Shown in pieces: positions 22,601 through 31,937 of a stretch of DNA of 64,000 nt. The stretch comes from Dipteris shenzhenensis. Lineage: Eukaryota; Polypodiophyta; Polypodiopsida; Gleicheniales. Location of the stretch: NCBI GenBank assembly GCA_047967505.1, contig CM106539.1. One strand, 5' to 3'. The notes beneath the pieces are model-generated. The model did not search any database, was not told where the DNA came from, and saw only the letters and a list, made by a program, of their open reading frames with translations. Each line of letters begins with the position of its first letter. Position 1 is the first letter of the stretch. The position numbers were made by a program, and so were the translations under genes.

Positions 22601-23114
22601 AAATCAAAACCCAATGCTACATGCGGCGCTTTCTTTAGCACTCTCTAATCTTTCAAGTAAGCAAGGCAATCTCTCCTCCCACCTATATCCGATGACCTCC
22701 CACCTATTTTTGACAACCTCTCACTCTATTCTCCACTCCTCACCCTTCTCCTAGCTCTTGTGCTCCCTCTCTACCCTTCTCCCTCTTTGGTTTCTTGAAA
22801 GGAAGTTTTTCAAGAGGTGAGTCTGTTTCAACAATGTAGGTTATTTGTTTGTTAGCTTTAGTTTTGTGAGTGCTTCTCCTTGTATTGCTAAACCTATAAA
22901 CTAGTTTTCATGCTTGTTTTCAAAGGATTGAAACAAAAAACGAGATTTCAAGAAAGAAAGAAGACTCACCTCTTCTAGTCTTTTTTGTATTTCTCTTCCT
23001 TCTCTTTCTCCTTGTCTCCTCAATCTCCTCCTTTCAAGAAGTTACTTTTGTAATCTCCTCCTTTCAAGAAGTTACTTTTGTAATCTCCTCCTTCGTCTAA
23101 CCTCTTATTTGAAA

Positions 23115-25049
23115 AATGGTATGTTTCCTCTCTTTTGTAGGGCCAGACCACAACATCGAGCGGGATGTACTATTTCAGGTAAGTGCTTCCTCTTTTTTCC
23201 ATTTGTTATTTTTGTTATTTGCATTGGCTTGCAGCTAGCGCCTTATGCGCTAGCTGTAGTGATGGGCATAGGAACCCTCTCTTCCCCTCTCTTTCCTCTT
23301 CTTTTCCTCTTATCTCCTCTTCTTTCCCTCCTTTCCTTCTTCTCTTATGCATGAGCATAAGAGAAGGGGGAAAGAGAGAAGAAGAGGGAAAGGAAAGAGG
23401 GAAAAAGAGGAGGAAAGAGATTGAAAGATTGAAGGAGAGAAGAAGGAAAGGAGGGAAAGAAGAGGAGATAAGAGGAAAATATGCTTATGCTTATGCTTAT
23501 GCATGAGCATAAGAGAAGTAGACATATGCTCATGCATAAGCATGAGCATATGTCTCTTTTTTCCCTCTTTACTTTCCCTCTTCTTCTCTCTTTCTTTCCC
23601 TCTTTCTCATTTTTCAATCTCTCTTTCCTTTCCCTCTTCTTCTTTCTTTTTCTCTTTTTCCCTCTTTCCTTTCCCTCTTCTTCTCTCTTTCCCCTTTCTC
23701 TTATGCTCATGCATAAGCATGAGCATGAGCATATGTCTCCTCTTATGCATAAGCATAAGCATGAGCATAAGAGAAGGAGACACTTTTTCCTCTTTACTTT
23801 CCCTCTTCTTCTCTCTTTCTTTCCCTCTTTCCTCTTTTCCAATCTCTCTTTCCTTTCCCTCTTCTTCTCTCTTCTCCTCTTTTCCCCCTCTTTTCCTTGT
23901 TTCATGCTCATGTTCTTATGGTCATGCATAAGCATAAGCATGAGCATATCTCTTCTTCTTTTATGCTCATGCTTATGCTTATGCATAAGAGGAGTCTTAT
24001 GCATAAGCATAAGCATGAGCATAAAAGAAGAAGAGATATGCTCATGCTTATGCTTATGCATGGGCATAAGAGAAGTAGACATATAAGCTTGAGCATATAA
24101 GACTCCTCTTATGCATAAGCATAAGCATGAGCATAAAAGAAGAAGAGATATGCTCATGCTTATGCTTATGCATGGGCATAAGAGAAGTAGACATATAAGC
24201 TTGAGCATATGTCTCTTTTTTCCTATTTCCTTTCCCTCTTCTTCTCTCTTTTTTCCCTCTTTCTCCTTTCCCTCTTCTTCTCTCCTCTCCTCTTTTCCCC
24301 CCTCTTTTCCCTCTTTCATGCTCATGTTCTTATGCTCATGCATAAGCATAAACATGAGCATATGTGTACATCTCTTATGCTTATGCTTATGCTTATGCAT
24401 AAGACTCCTCTTATGCATAAGCATAAGCATGAGCATAAGAGAAGAAGACATACGCTCATGCTTATGCTTATGCATGGGCATAAGAGAAGTAGACATATGC
24501 TCATGCATAAGCATGAGCATATGTCTCTTTTTTCCTGCAGGCGGACGGTTGGCATTCGAGGCAACCGTGGTAAGTCTACTTCTTCTCATTTAATGTATCG
24601 TTCTATTTGTTTTACTACATATTACATGCACTTTAGCTAACTCTAACTCTCGTAAATTAGATCCATAGCAAGCTGCAATGGGTCATCTTCCTACAGATGC
24701 AGAGACACGACGTGCATTTCACATAGGAACAAAGCCGTGGTTTATTGAGTGAGAGGCAATGGGAGCGACGGTCGATTGGGCTAAGGTGGTTGCTCGCACA
24801 GTATAAGTCTACTCCTACTTGTAACCTCACTTTTTAAATTGTTTTATTCTTTAAGTTCCAATCTAATTTTCAATTTATATGGTTTACTCTTAGGGTCAAA
24901 GCTCAAGCATCCCATCACCGAAGGTGAGCGATCACCAAGGCCAGGGATCAGACACACGTGACGAGGATCAAGAAGAAGGTGCAGCTCACGAGGACCAAGG
25001 ATCAGGCCAACAAGATGAGGACGAGGACGAGGACGATTTTGATGAGTAG
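23115..25049 (+). pseudogene. Second gene of CACTA element 2, acidic C-terminus
   Basis: Divergent from the transposase. A conserved 5' block at 23115-23180 (ATGGTATGTTTCC ... GGGCCAG ... CAG|GTAAGT) also occurs twice in element 3. After a large repeat-filled intron, an exon at 24681-24800 reads GHLPTDAETRRAFHIGTKPW and, past one in-frame TGA (24750-24752), VDWAKVVART. It joins in phase 0 to the last exon (24894-25049, after TTAG), which gives 51 residues starting GQSSSIPSP and ending in a DEDEDEDD-rich tail before TAG. The acidic tail and position match the second genes of elements 1 and 3. A DNA-binding partner of the transposase is possible by analogy with En/Spm, but no known domain is seen. 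The TGA suggests inactivation. Confidence 0.5.
23337..24535. repeat. Array of ATGCTCATGCATAAGC hairpins and pyrimidine-rich blocks
   Basis: Alternating runs of TTCCCTCTTCTTCTCTC and near-palindromes built from GCTCATGC, CTTATGC and their complements. Two perfect foldbacks with 16-base arms (AGACATATGCTCATGC, spacer ATAA) stand at 23520-23555 and 24491-24526. Because stop codons are rare in this repeat, long frames open on both strands (Met/His/Lys/Glu or Leu/Ser/Phe repeats); these are judged not to be genes. The array lies inside the presumed large intron of the second gene. Confidence 0.85.
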
Positions 25050-25371
25050 TAGTAGTAGTAGTAGTAGCAGTTTGCATTTTCTTCTCCATGTATGTCATTT
25101 TGTATATCCGCTCGTTTGAGCAATTTTGTATCACCCTTTCGAAAGGGTAATTTTGTAACAAACAATGTTGTATATGTTCAACATGTATATGCTTTTGTTG
25201 CTCGATCATTTCATTTGAGCGATTTTGTATCACCCTTTTCACAAGGGAAATTTTCTTATAAAAAACTTTTTTTTATAATTACCCAAAAAAAAGGATTAGT
25301 GGGGCTAAACAGGGCCATAGCAAGCCCTATTTAGCCTCACTAATCCTTTTTTTTTAGTTATGTTAATCGTC

Positions 25372-25465
25372 GTATGTAGCGACGTTTACCAGTGTCACTA
25401 TATAGCGACATTTATCATCGTCGCTATATAGTGACGCTTTATAGCGACGGTTCTTTTTTGACGCT
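25372..25465. repeat. Subterminal repeats, right end of element 2
   Basis: TCACTATATAGCGAC, TCGCTATATAGTGACG and TATAGCGACGG copies lie 100-190 bp inside the right terminus, the mirror of the left-end block. Confidence 0.85.
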
Positions 25466-25565
25466 TTTAACGACTTTAATAACGATGTTTGCACCCGTGA
25501 AAAAAAAATTAATGTAAAAAGCATCGGTATTTTCATCGAAAAAGGGCCTATGCCTTGTAGTATAT

Positions 25566-25787
25566 CCCTCTCGAATGCTTCGTTCTCCCTTGCAATCTCA
25601 AGCCTCCACTATTCCATTTCCTTCACTGCTTCATCTTCTATCCCTCTCAACCATTTCTTTCTCCCTTGCAATCGGACTGCAAACTCAAGCCTCGACTATT
25701 CCATTTTCTTCACTGTTTCATCTTGTATCCCTCTCGACCATTTCTATCTCCCTTGCACTCTTCCTTCAGCTTCTATCCCCTCTCATA
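25566..25787 (+). repeat. Leader of the coiled-coil/RING gene, tandem CTTGCAATC...CCCTCTC units
   Basis: Repeated units of roughly 70-90 bp share CTCCCTTGCA, GCCTC(C/G)ACTATTCCATT, TTCACTG and TATCCCTCTC. The repeat continues left of CACTA element 2 (about 19630-19672), showing where that element landed. A copy of the same leader occurs on the minus strand at 56940-57130. Confidence 0.7.
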
Positions 25788-26264
25788 ATGGACCCTGCAC
25801 AGCTCGGGAGCTCCTCACACAATCTTTCCTCCCCCTCTGCAGCACAGTGTGAGAGTCCCTCCTCCCCTGATCTTGAAATCATGACATATGGGAGCTCCTC
25901 TCTCACTCTTCAAATGCCCAATTTGGATGCTCTCCAAAACTTCACCAAGTTGGTATAGGAGGTGAATGTGAAGGAGGGGCAACTAGTCTATCAAGGTCGG
26001 AAGATTACCATCAATGAAAGCGTGATTGAAAATGCTCTAGGAATTTCTGGAGGTGGTTTGCAAAGCACACTTTTTCGAGAAGCAGTGGAAGAGACAGGAT
26101 ATTCTAGACATATACCCCAACATTCAAATTAGTAAAGATGGTGGAGTCAGGATTTCGAGTTTGCCAACAAACCTCGAAGATGTGCTGAAGAAGACCATTC
26201 ACTTCTTTCCTGATACGAGAGGAACCTACAAGTTCTGGCAGATTCAAGCAGTAGTAGAGCAATA

Positions 26265-26591
26265 GAAAGGATGTGATACATGTATCTTTCTCAAGGGCGA
26301 TCTCCAAGAGTGTGTTAACAATCCTGAAGAATTGCATGGATGGCAAATCCCAATTCTCATCTCAGTCCATTGGAGTTGCAATGCACCTTATGGCATCTAC
26401 CCTCAAAGGGATTTTTGAGCAATACGATAAGCAGATGTTTCAAAAGGTGACTTTTCTTCAAGAGAAAGCCACCGGTGGAGCAAAGGTAGCACAATTTGAG
26501 AAAAGTCTCAGGGAAGGTGCAGAAGCCAAGGTAGAGGAGGCACAAGCGAGGGCCTTGCAGGCAAAAGAGCAAGCTGAGGCCGCTACAAAAT
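26265..26591 (+). repeat. 327-bp direct duplication, left copy
   Basis: Begins GAAAGGATGTGATAC and ends CTACAAAAT immediately before the left LTR of the inserted element. It matches 29212-29538 base for base in length, with only about four substitutions noticed. Confidence 0.9.
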
Positions 26592-26880
26592 TGTTGGAAT
26601 ACTGAAAGGAAAGAGTAGAGTGGACACAATATCAGAATACTTGCTTATGGAATGAAGAAGAGTGAGGTCCTTAAGTAGGCACCTCATACAAGCTCACTGA
26701 CATCACTTATGACTTCAGAGCTCCACAATCATCTCCTCAATCTGCTCCTAGATTCTCTCAATCATCCTATGTGGCTTTTCCACCACCTAACTGTGCTTGT
26801 GGGCACCTAACTGTGCCTCTAGCACTCACACATAGAAACATAAGGTGTGCCTGAGGCATACACCTTGAGATATCCCAACA
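26592..26880 (-). repeat. LTR (left) of TR-GAG copy 1
   Basis: Begins TGTTGG and ends CCCAACA, so its tips form a short inverted repeat. Same length as the right copy. Confidence 0.9.
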
Positions 26881-27245
26881 AACCCCCCCTCAAGGAAATG
26901 CCTCAGGCTATGTCAAGAATACATCTAGTCTCATAGTTTCTCATGGTGGTCAAGGATAAATCTATGGCTAGGTTCTCATGCTAGCAAGGGTTCCCTTGGG
27001 TGTAAGGTAAACAGAAAGGGATACAAACAGACTTTCCAATGGTTATCTCCCCTACATGTACATGCACACAATGTCTGTAGGAGGTACCATGGAACAAAAC
27101 ATACACATGGCCTACATCATAAGGTGACCAGAGGTGTTTACAAAACACACAACACACAATAGTTTATTTTCATTCATTTTGGAGGACTATCCAGGCTGAG
27201 TACCTTGACATAAAAAGAGAGATCTGGAGCATACATAGAGATGAG

Positions 27246-27500
27246 TTAAAATGCATAATCTTCAAAGGATGCCTCATCTTGTGGAGGCTCATTCACTATA
27301 AGTAGATTTGCATTTTCTGTCTTTGCTTTGGCTTTGCAAAACTTCTCACTATGGTTGTTTTTGCCACAGTGCTTACATGGATTAACTTTGAAGCAGTCCT
27401 TTGAAAGGTGATTTGTCTTTCCACAGTGATTGCAAGGAGAATACTTGCCCTTCTGGAATTTCATAACATAAGCAGTGTCATTGCCTTTCCTTAACTCCAT
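27246..27500 (-). pseudogene. GAG C-terminal part with two CCHC knuckles
   Basis: Reads in one frame from 27500 with two zinc knuckles, CNHCGKTNHLSKDC and CKHCGKNNHSEKFC, then a short acidic end (PPQDEASFEDYAF). It is the nucleocapsid part of the GAG upstream, separated from it by a stop and a frame change near 27510. Two knuckles in tandem are characteristic of some plant Copia GAG proteins. It would bind the element RNA for packaging into particles built by a helper element. Confidence 0.8.
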
Positions 27501-27515
27501 ATGTCTTTCTTCTTC

Positions 27516-28076
27516 TTAGAGAGCTGAGATAATGCCTTCAAGGTTTGGATTGGCAAGATTCTTCAAAGTGCTAACAATGTGATCAAAACTTTCAGGCATA
27601 CTCTTAAGTAGCACTGCTATAGCATCATCAGGGGTGATAGGAGAGTTGATAGAAGCTAACTGAGTCATAAGACTCCGCATATAGTTGACATGAGCAGCTA
27701 AAGTAGTATCACTTGCCATCTTTAATTCAAAGAAAGAGATTTTAAGTGATAGTTTAGATATGTGAGAGCTTGCACCAAAAATCAAATCTAGCTTCTGCCA
27801 TGCTTCCGATGGAGACTCCAAGTCAGATATATGATGTATGTAATCATCACCCAAAGCTAAAGCAATTATACCATATGCTTTTTCTTCTCTTGCTGGATCC
27901 CTTGCCGGTCGTGTCGGAGCTGAAGATTCTCCAGCATTTGAGGCCGTAGAAGAAGCGGTAGGAGTAGGTTTGACAAGTCCCCATAAGTTCTCCCGCATCA
28001 ATGCAAATTTTACCTTCATTTGCCATGTATGGAAGCCCTTTCCATTGAACTTCTCAAGATTATATAAGGTAGCCAT
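27516..28076 (-). CDS. GAG capsid-like protein of TR-GAG copy 1
   Basis: Copia-type GAG (UBN2/DUF4219 pattern). The start is placed at 28076 (MATLYNLEKFNGKGFHTW), because this is where such proteins normally begin; the frame is open further upstream without family similarity. Visible blocks are FNGKGFHTWQMKVKFALM, a Pro/Ala/Ser linker, KAYGIIALALGDDYIHHI, SPSEAWQKLDLIFG, LKISFFELKM, HVNYMRSLMTQL and AVLLKSMPESFDHIVSTL. It stops at 27516 just before the zinc-knuckle segment, so the two parts were once one protein. The capsid would self-assemble and package RNA. Confidence 0.8.
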   Translation of the reverse strand: MATLYNLEKFNGKGFHTWQMKVKFALMRENLWGLVKPTPTASSTASNAGESSAPTRPARDPAREEKAYGIIALALGDDYIHHISDLESPSEAWQKLDLIFGASSHISKLSLKISFFELKMASDTTLAAHVNYMRSLMTQLASINSPITPDDAIAVLLKSMPESFDHIVSTLKNLANPNLEGIISAL

Positions 28077-28910
28077 GAGAGGGTCTAACCCAGATATTGG
28101 GCAGTGTCTATCTCTGTTACAAGGCAAAAATATAACTGAAATACTTCCAAAGTATGAGCAATAGTAGTGACTAGATTTCAAACAATGATGCTTCCTTTTA
28201 CATGCTTCATAGAAGTGGGTGAAATAAACACTTTCCAATCAAAACCAGGTCTAGCAAGTCAAAACAAAACTGAATCCACACTTGTACTGAAGTTATTGAA
28301 AGCTTCAAAAAACCAGAAATGCTAGAGTAGCATTTTATGTAGCATCATCTTCAAAAACTTGTCCAAAACTGTCAAAACTGAAAAGCTGAACTTGGAGGGC
28401 TTGTAGCTCACTCTTCAAAGCAAGGAAAAGAGGGCTTTCTAAAGCAAAAGAAAGCTCATATACCAGAGAAGGTCCAGCACAGAGGTTGGACAAAATGGTG
28501 TGCACTTTTGCCCGGGAGAGTTGCTACAGGCTGAAACTGAGTTTCAATGATTTCTCCCTCGTTACTGAACCAAATGACCTGAAAAATGGCTCAAAATCTT
28601 CGTCTTGAGGTCGCCCATCTACTCTTAAGAGGGCTCAGGCAATGGCGAAGCAGGCAGGGAGTATTGAGCAACAAAAGAAATTCGCTCTTTGGAGAATGGC
28701 AGCCACCACAGACGTTTTTTTTTCAATTGCTTGCAGGTGGAAGTTCACCCATACTAGAGGAGTTTCCAGCTCAGAGGGTTTGGGCAATGGCCGTTTGTAG
28801 ATGGAGAACCAAGCTCTCAAAGATTTTGGGAAGAAAAAGGAAAATGGAGAAGAAGAAGATGAAGAAGAAGATGATGATGTGGCAGAAATGGGCTCAAGGG
28901 GGATCAAAGG

Positions 28911-28922
28911 GCTCTGATACCA
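28911..28922 (-). other. Primer-binding site of TR-GAG copy 1
   Basis: GCTCTGATACCA (complement TGGTATCAGAGC, initiator-Met tRNA) touches the right LTR. It fixes the element's orientation as minus. Confidence 0.9.
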
Positions 28923-29211
28923 TGTTGGAATACTGAAAGGAAAGAGTAGAGTGGACACAAAATCAGAATACTTGCTTATGGAATGAAGAAGAGTGAGGTC
29001 CTTAAGTAGGCACCTCATACAAGCTCACTGACATCACTGATGACTTCAGAGCTCCACAATCATCTCCTCAATCTGCTCCTAGATTCTCTCAATCATCCTA
29101 TGTGGCTTTTCCACCACCTAACTGTGCTTGTGGGCACCTAACTATGCCTCTAGCACTCACACATAGAAACATAAGGTGTGCCTGAGGCGTACACCTTGAG
29201 ATATCCCAACA
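28923..29211 (-). repeat. LTR (right, 5') of TR-GAG copy 1
   Basis: Same length as the left LTR with about four substitutions, which points to a fairly recent insertion. Confidence 0.9.
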
Positions 29212-29538
29212 GAAAGGATGTGATACATGTATCTTTCTCAAGGGCGATCTCCAAGAGTGTGTTAACAATCCTGAAGAATTGCATGGATGGCAAATCCCAA
29301 TTCTCATCTCAGTCCATTGGAGTTGCAATGCACCTTATGGCATCTACCCTCAAAGGGATTTTTGAGCAATACGATAAGCAAATGTTTCAAAAGGTGACTT
29401 TTCTTCAAGAGAAAGCCACCGGTGGAGCAAAGGTAGCACAATTTGAGAAAAGTCTCAGGGAAGGTGCAGAAGCCAAGGTAGAGGAGGCACAAGCGAGGAC
29501 CTTGCAGGCAAAAGAGCAAGCTGAGGCTGCTACAAAAT
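29212..29538 (+). repeat. 327-bp direct duplication, right copy
   Basis: Starts directly after the LTR and repeats the gene sequence of 26265-26591. The gene then continues past 29538 into new coiled-coil sequence, so this is the copy in native context downstream. Confidence 0.9.
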
Positions 29539-30904
29539 TGGTCGACATGGAAAGGCATAGAAGAGAAGAAGCAAAGAAGCGCATGAAGGAGGTCCTAGAT
29601 AGGCTCAAAGAAGTGAGAAATGATGGGGACATGGCAAACAAGGAGCTAGAAAAGATGCGAAAGGACCTTGAAGATCAGAGAGTTGAAAAACAAAACGCAT
29701 TGAACATTGAAAAAGACCAAATAATGGAGGAGCTGAAAATGAGAATGCAGAAACCAGAAAGGTGATGCAGGAACTACAAGAGAGCTTTAAGGCCAGGAAG
29801 GATGGGGCAAAGTGCAGCCGGGGTGGAGAAGACAATGAGGCAACTTCCCAGGCTAGGAAGGATGCAGAGAGTAGCCACGGTGGAGCAAGTTTTAGCCACC
29901 ACAATGAAGCAAGTTCCAACCACCGCAGTGGAGCAATTTGCAGTAGCCACAGGGTTGTTTTTTCAAAACACTATTGGAAGTTCAAAGAGCAAGCTACAAG
30001 ACCTTGCAAGAAGATCAGGATAGATGTTTGCACGAGCTTGCCGTGGCTTTCGATAGTTATGAAAAGCCGTCCGTCATCCTAAGAGATTTCCAAACTAGAG
30101 TGGAAGTCTTGGAAACCACACATGAAGATGTTTTTCACCAATTTATGCAGCTTCCATAGATGCTAAGGGATTCAGATGAAGTTGTTGCACAGAGTGAGCA
30201 AAAAGTGGTATTGATGGCCACAATAGTTAAATCGGATGCCTATCCTACTATGCAGTAGGGTCCAAAATGCATGGTCTGCCATACCCCCATCATAGATGAC
30301 TGTTGTATACGATGGCCTACGTGCTACCATCCTATGCACGTTTTTTGCTTTGGAGTGTTTGTGCATACAAAATCGCTATGTAGAGAATGCCATTTGCCAT
30401 TTCCCAAGTCATGGACAGAGATCAAATGTGCCTACCTGCTATAGCTAGCTACGACGAGAAAGTAGATGCTGCAGCTCATTTTGCCATTTGGGCAAAAGAT
30501 CTTAAAGACAAGGAGCTCAAATTGAAGAAGGCCAAGACGGAGCTTGTTGACTACAAGGAAAATGAGCCTAAAGAGAGGAACCAGCCCCCTTCAGGAAAGG
30601 AGCAAGAAGGGCTGAGCCTGCAAGTAGGAAGCTCAAATCAAGGAAAGAGAAAACAGCATGAAGGGAAGGGCCGGGCCTATGTAGAAAGGAACCAGCCCCA
30701 TTCTGGAAAGGAGCAAGGAGGGTCGAGCCTAAAATCAGGGAGCTCAAAAAGAAGTCCTTGAAATGTAATATGAAGTAAAGGAGTCCTTGAGATTATAATC
30801 TATGTAATCTGTGTATAATCTATTGAATTGTTAATCTTCTCCAGAGTTTACTTGGGCAATGTTTTCTCAGCTATGTGACTAGATAGTGTCCTTTGATCCA
30901 TGCC

Positions 30905-31090
30905 AGCGCGGTGATAATAATGAGATGAAAGATTTCAATTTGACAAGTAATGTGAGATGAAAGATTTCAATTAGATCACTAATGTGAGACTGAAAGATTT
31001 CAATTAGTAAACTAATGTGAGACGAAAGATTTCTATTAGACAACTAATGTGAGGTGAAATATTTAGATTAGACAACTAACATGAGACTCA
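30905..31090 (+). repeat. Tandem repeat, ~38-bp unit, about five copies
   Basis: Unit AATGTGAGATGAAAGATTTC plus AATTAGACAACT, with substitutions between copies. No coding role is apparent. It lies between the RING-type gene and a gene-3 fragment. Confidence 0.85.
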
Positions 31091-31474
31091 AGGATGGAAG
31101 GTCGGCCTCAATCACTCTCTCCCTATTTAAGTGCAATGCAAACACAACTAAGAGCCCATTATGAAATCTAGCCCCAAAACTCTGTACACCGATCCAAACT
31201 CTATAGACCGATCCACCTACTATGAATCTATGGCATACCCAAAAGACTTTGGAATGCTTTTGTTATCTAAAAATGATGTTGGATGGCATCCTCACAAAAA
31301 CAGACCTGAAGAAGGAGGAAAATAGCTACAAGGAGGACATTTTTTGAACAAACGGTGGTGGGTGTATTACTTGGAGTCAACATAGACGGTGAATATTAAT
31401 TTCCCTGGCTATTGTTTTTCCTGCTCCTTTAAGGTACTTGTCAAGCTCATGATGTAGGTTTCTTTTGACAAGAC

Positions 31475-31690
31475 ATGATAGAGACATTGAGATGTATAGA
31501 GCGCAAAGAGCAGGATGAAGAGGACCCCCAATGAAAGGAGGAGTTACTATGGGCATATAAGTCGACATAGTCAAGCAAGCAATGTGTAATCCAAGTGTGT
31601 GAAGAGGTCTACGATTGTGCAGCAGACTGGCCGCAAGAGCTGGGAGATGCTTGCTATACAGAGGTTGATAAGATAGTTGGGTTTCCTTGA
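31475..31690 (+). pseudogene. Gene 3 family fragment, copy 1
   Basis: A 72-codon frame starting MIETLRCIERKEQDEED, with in-frame stops at codons 20 and 32, then KEELLWAYK, VCEEVYD and DWP, ending GFP. It aligns without gaps to the open copy at 62963-63124 (CIER, KEELLCAYK, LCEEFYN, GWP at the same codon numbers), which argues that this frame was once coding. A splice acceptor (GATGTAG) lies just upstream. Function unknown. Confidence 0.45.
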
Positions 31691-31937
31691 AAAAGCAAAA
31701 TGTCGTCATGTTTTGAAATAATAAAAATCTTGTAGGCATTTCTTGAACTTGTGTATATTCTTATGGTGCTCATAATACCTGATTTTGTATCGACCTACTT
31801 CCATGCTAGTACTTAATGTTTTAAGTAGCCCGGTGGTTGAAATCTAGCGGTTAACTATAACCAATCTAAAGGGCACGAGTACTCTGCAACAAATTTTAGG
31901 ATAGCATGACAGTAGTGGGATTCTGATGTAGAGATCC
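31690..31937. other. No gene seen
   Basis: AT-rich stretch before the Gypsy coding region. A 5' LTR of that element is not recognisable here. Confidence 0.5.

Larger units (their letters stand above)
19673..25562 (-). mobile_element. CACTA transposon, element 2, complete ends
   Basis: The left end is CACTATTACACACGG at 19673 and the right end is CCTTGTAGTA at 25562 (one change from TAGTG). Both are flanked by the 3-bp duplication TAT (19670-19672 and 25563-25565), as expected of CACTA elements. Joining the flanks across one TAT gives TCTTCTATCCCTCTC, and an uninterrupted paralogous copy of this leader repeat is seen near 25626-25640, so the boundaries rest on an empty-site comparison. It is 5,890 bp long with a minus-strand transposase, a plus-strand second gene and ATAGCGACG-type subterminal repeats. 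Confidence 0.88.
26592..29211 (-). mobile_element. GAG-only LTR retrotransposon (TR-GAG type), copy 1
   Basis: Two 289-bp LTRs (TGTTGGAATACTG ... GATATCCCAACA) enclose 2.04 kb. The primer-binding site GGCTCTGATACCA directly abuts the right LTR and a purine tract (minus strand TTGAGGGGGGG) abuts the left one, so the element lies on the minus strand. Only a GAG region is present, with no protease, integrase or reverse transcriptase, as in non-autonomous TR-GAG elements. LTR divergence is low (about four differences seen). There is no 5-bp target duplication; instead the flanks are 327-bp direct repeats. Confidence 0.9.
25788..30771 (+). pseudogene. Coiled-coil protein with C-terminal RING-H2-like finger, disrupted
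   Basis: Gene of unknown function, split by a GAG-only LTR element. From ATG 25788 it reads MDPAQLGSSSHNLSS and MPNLDALQNF, a stop, then VYQGRKITINESVIENALG, loosely reminiscent of N-terminal domains of plant transposon-linked proteins. Next come ISSLPTNLEDVLKKTIHFFP, AISKSVLTILKNCMDGK and a long charged helix (from FEQYDKQMFQK to EELKMRMQK, about 29350-29755) that looks like a coiled coil. Further segments lead to 30262-30393, where CMVC, TCYHPMH, VFC and CREC fit the RING-H2 spacing C-x2-C-x14-C-x-H-x2-H-x2-C-x9-C-x2-C, as in ubiquitin ligases. A TAG at 30256 precedes the finger. A Lys/Glu/Gln-rich tail ends near 30771. At least three stops and frame changes, plus the insertion, make this copy non-functional. 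Confidence 0.5.

Noticed and set aside
23345-24589. A 414-codon minus-strand frame and several plus-strand frames with Met/His/Lys/Glu repeats
   Set aside because: They arise because the ATGCTCATGCATAAGC hairpin array and pyrimidine tracts lack stop codons in several frames at once; both strands are open, and no start context or domain is seen.
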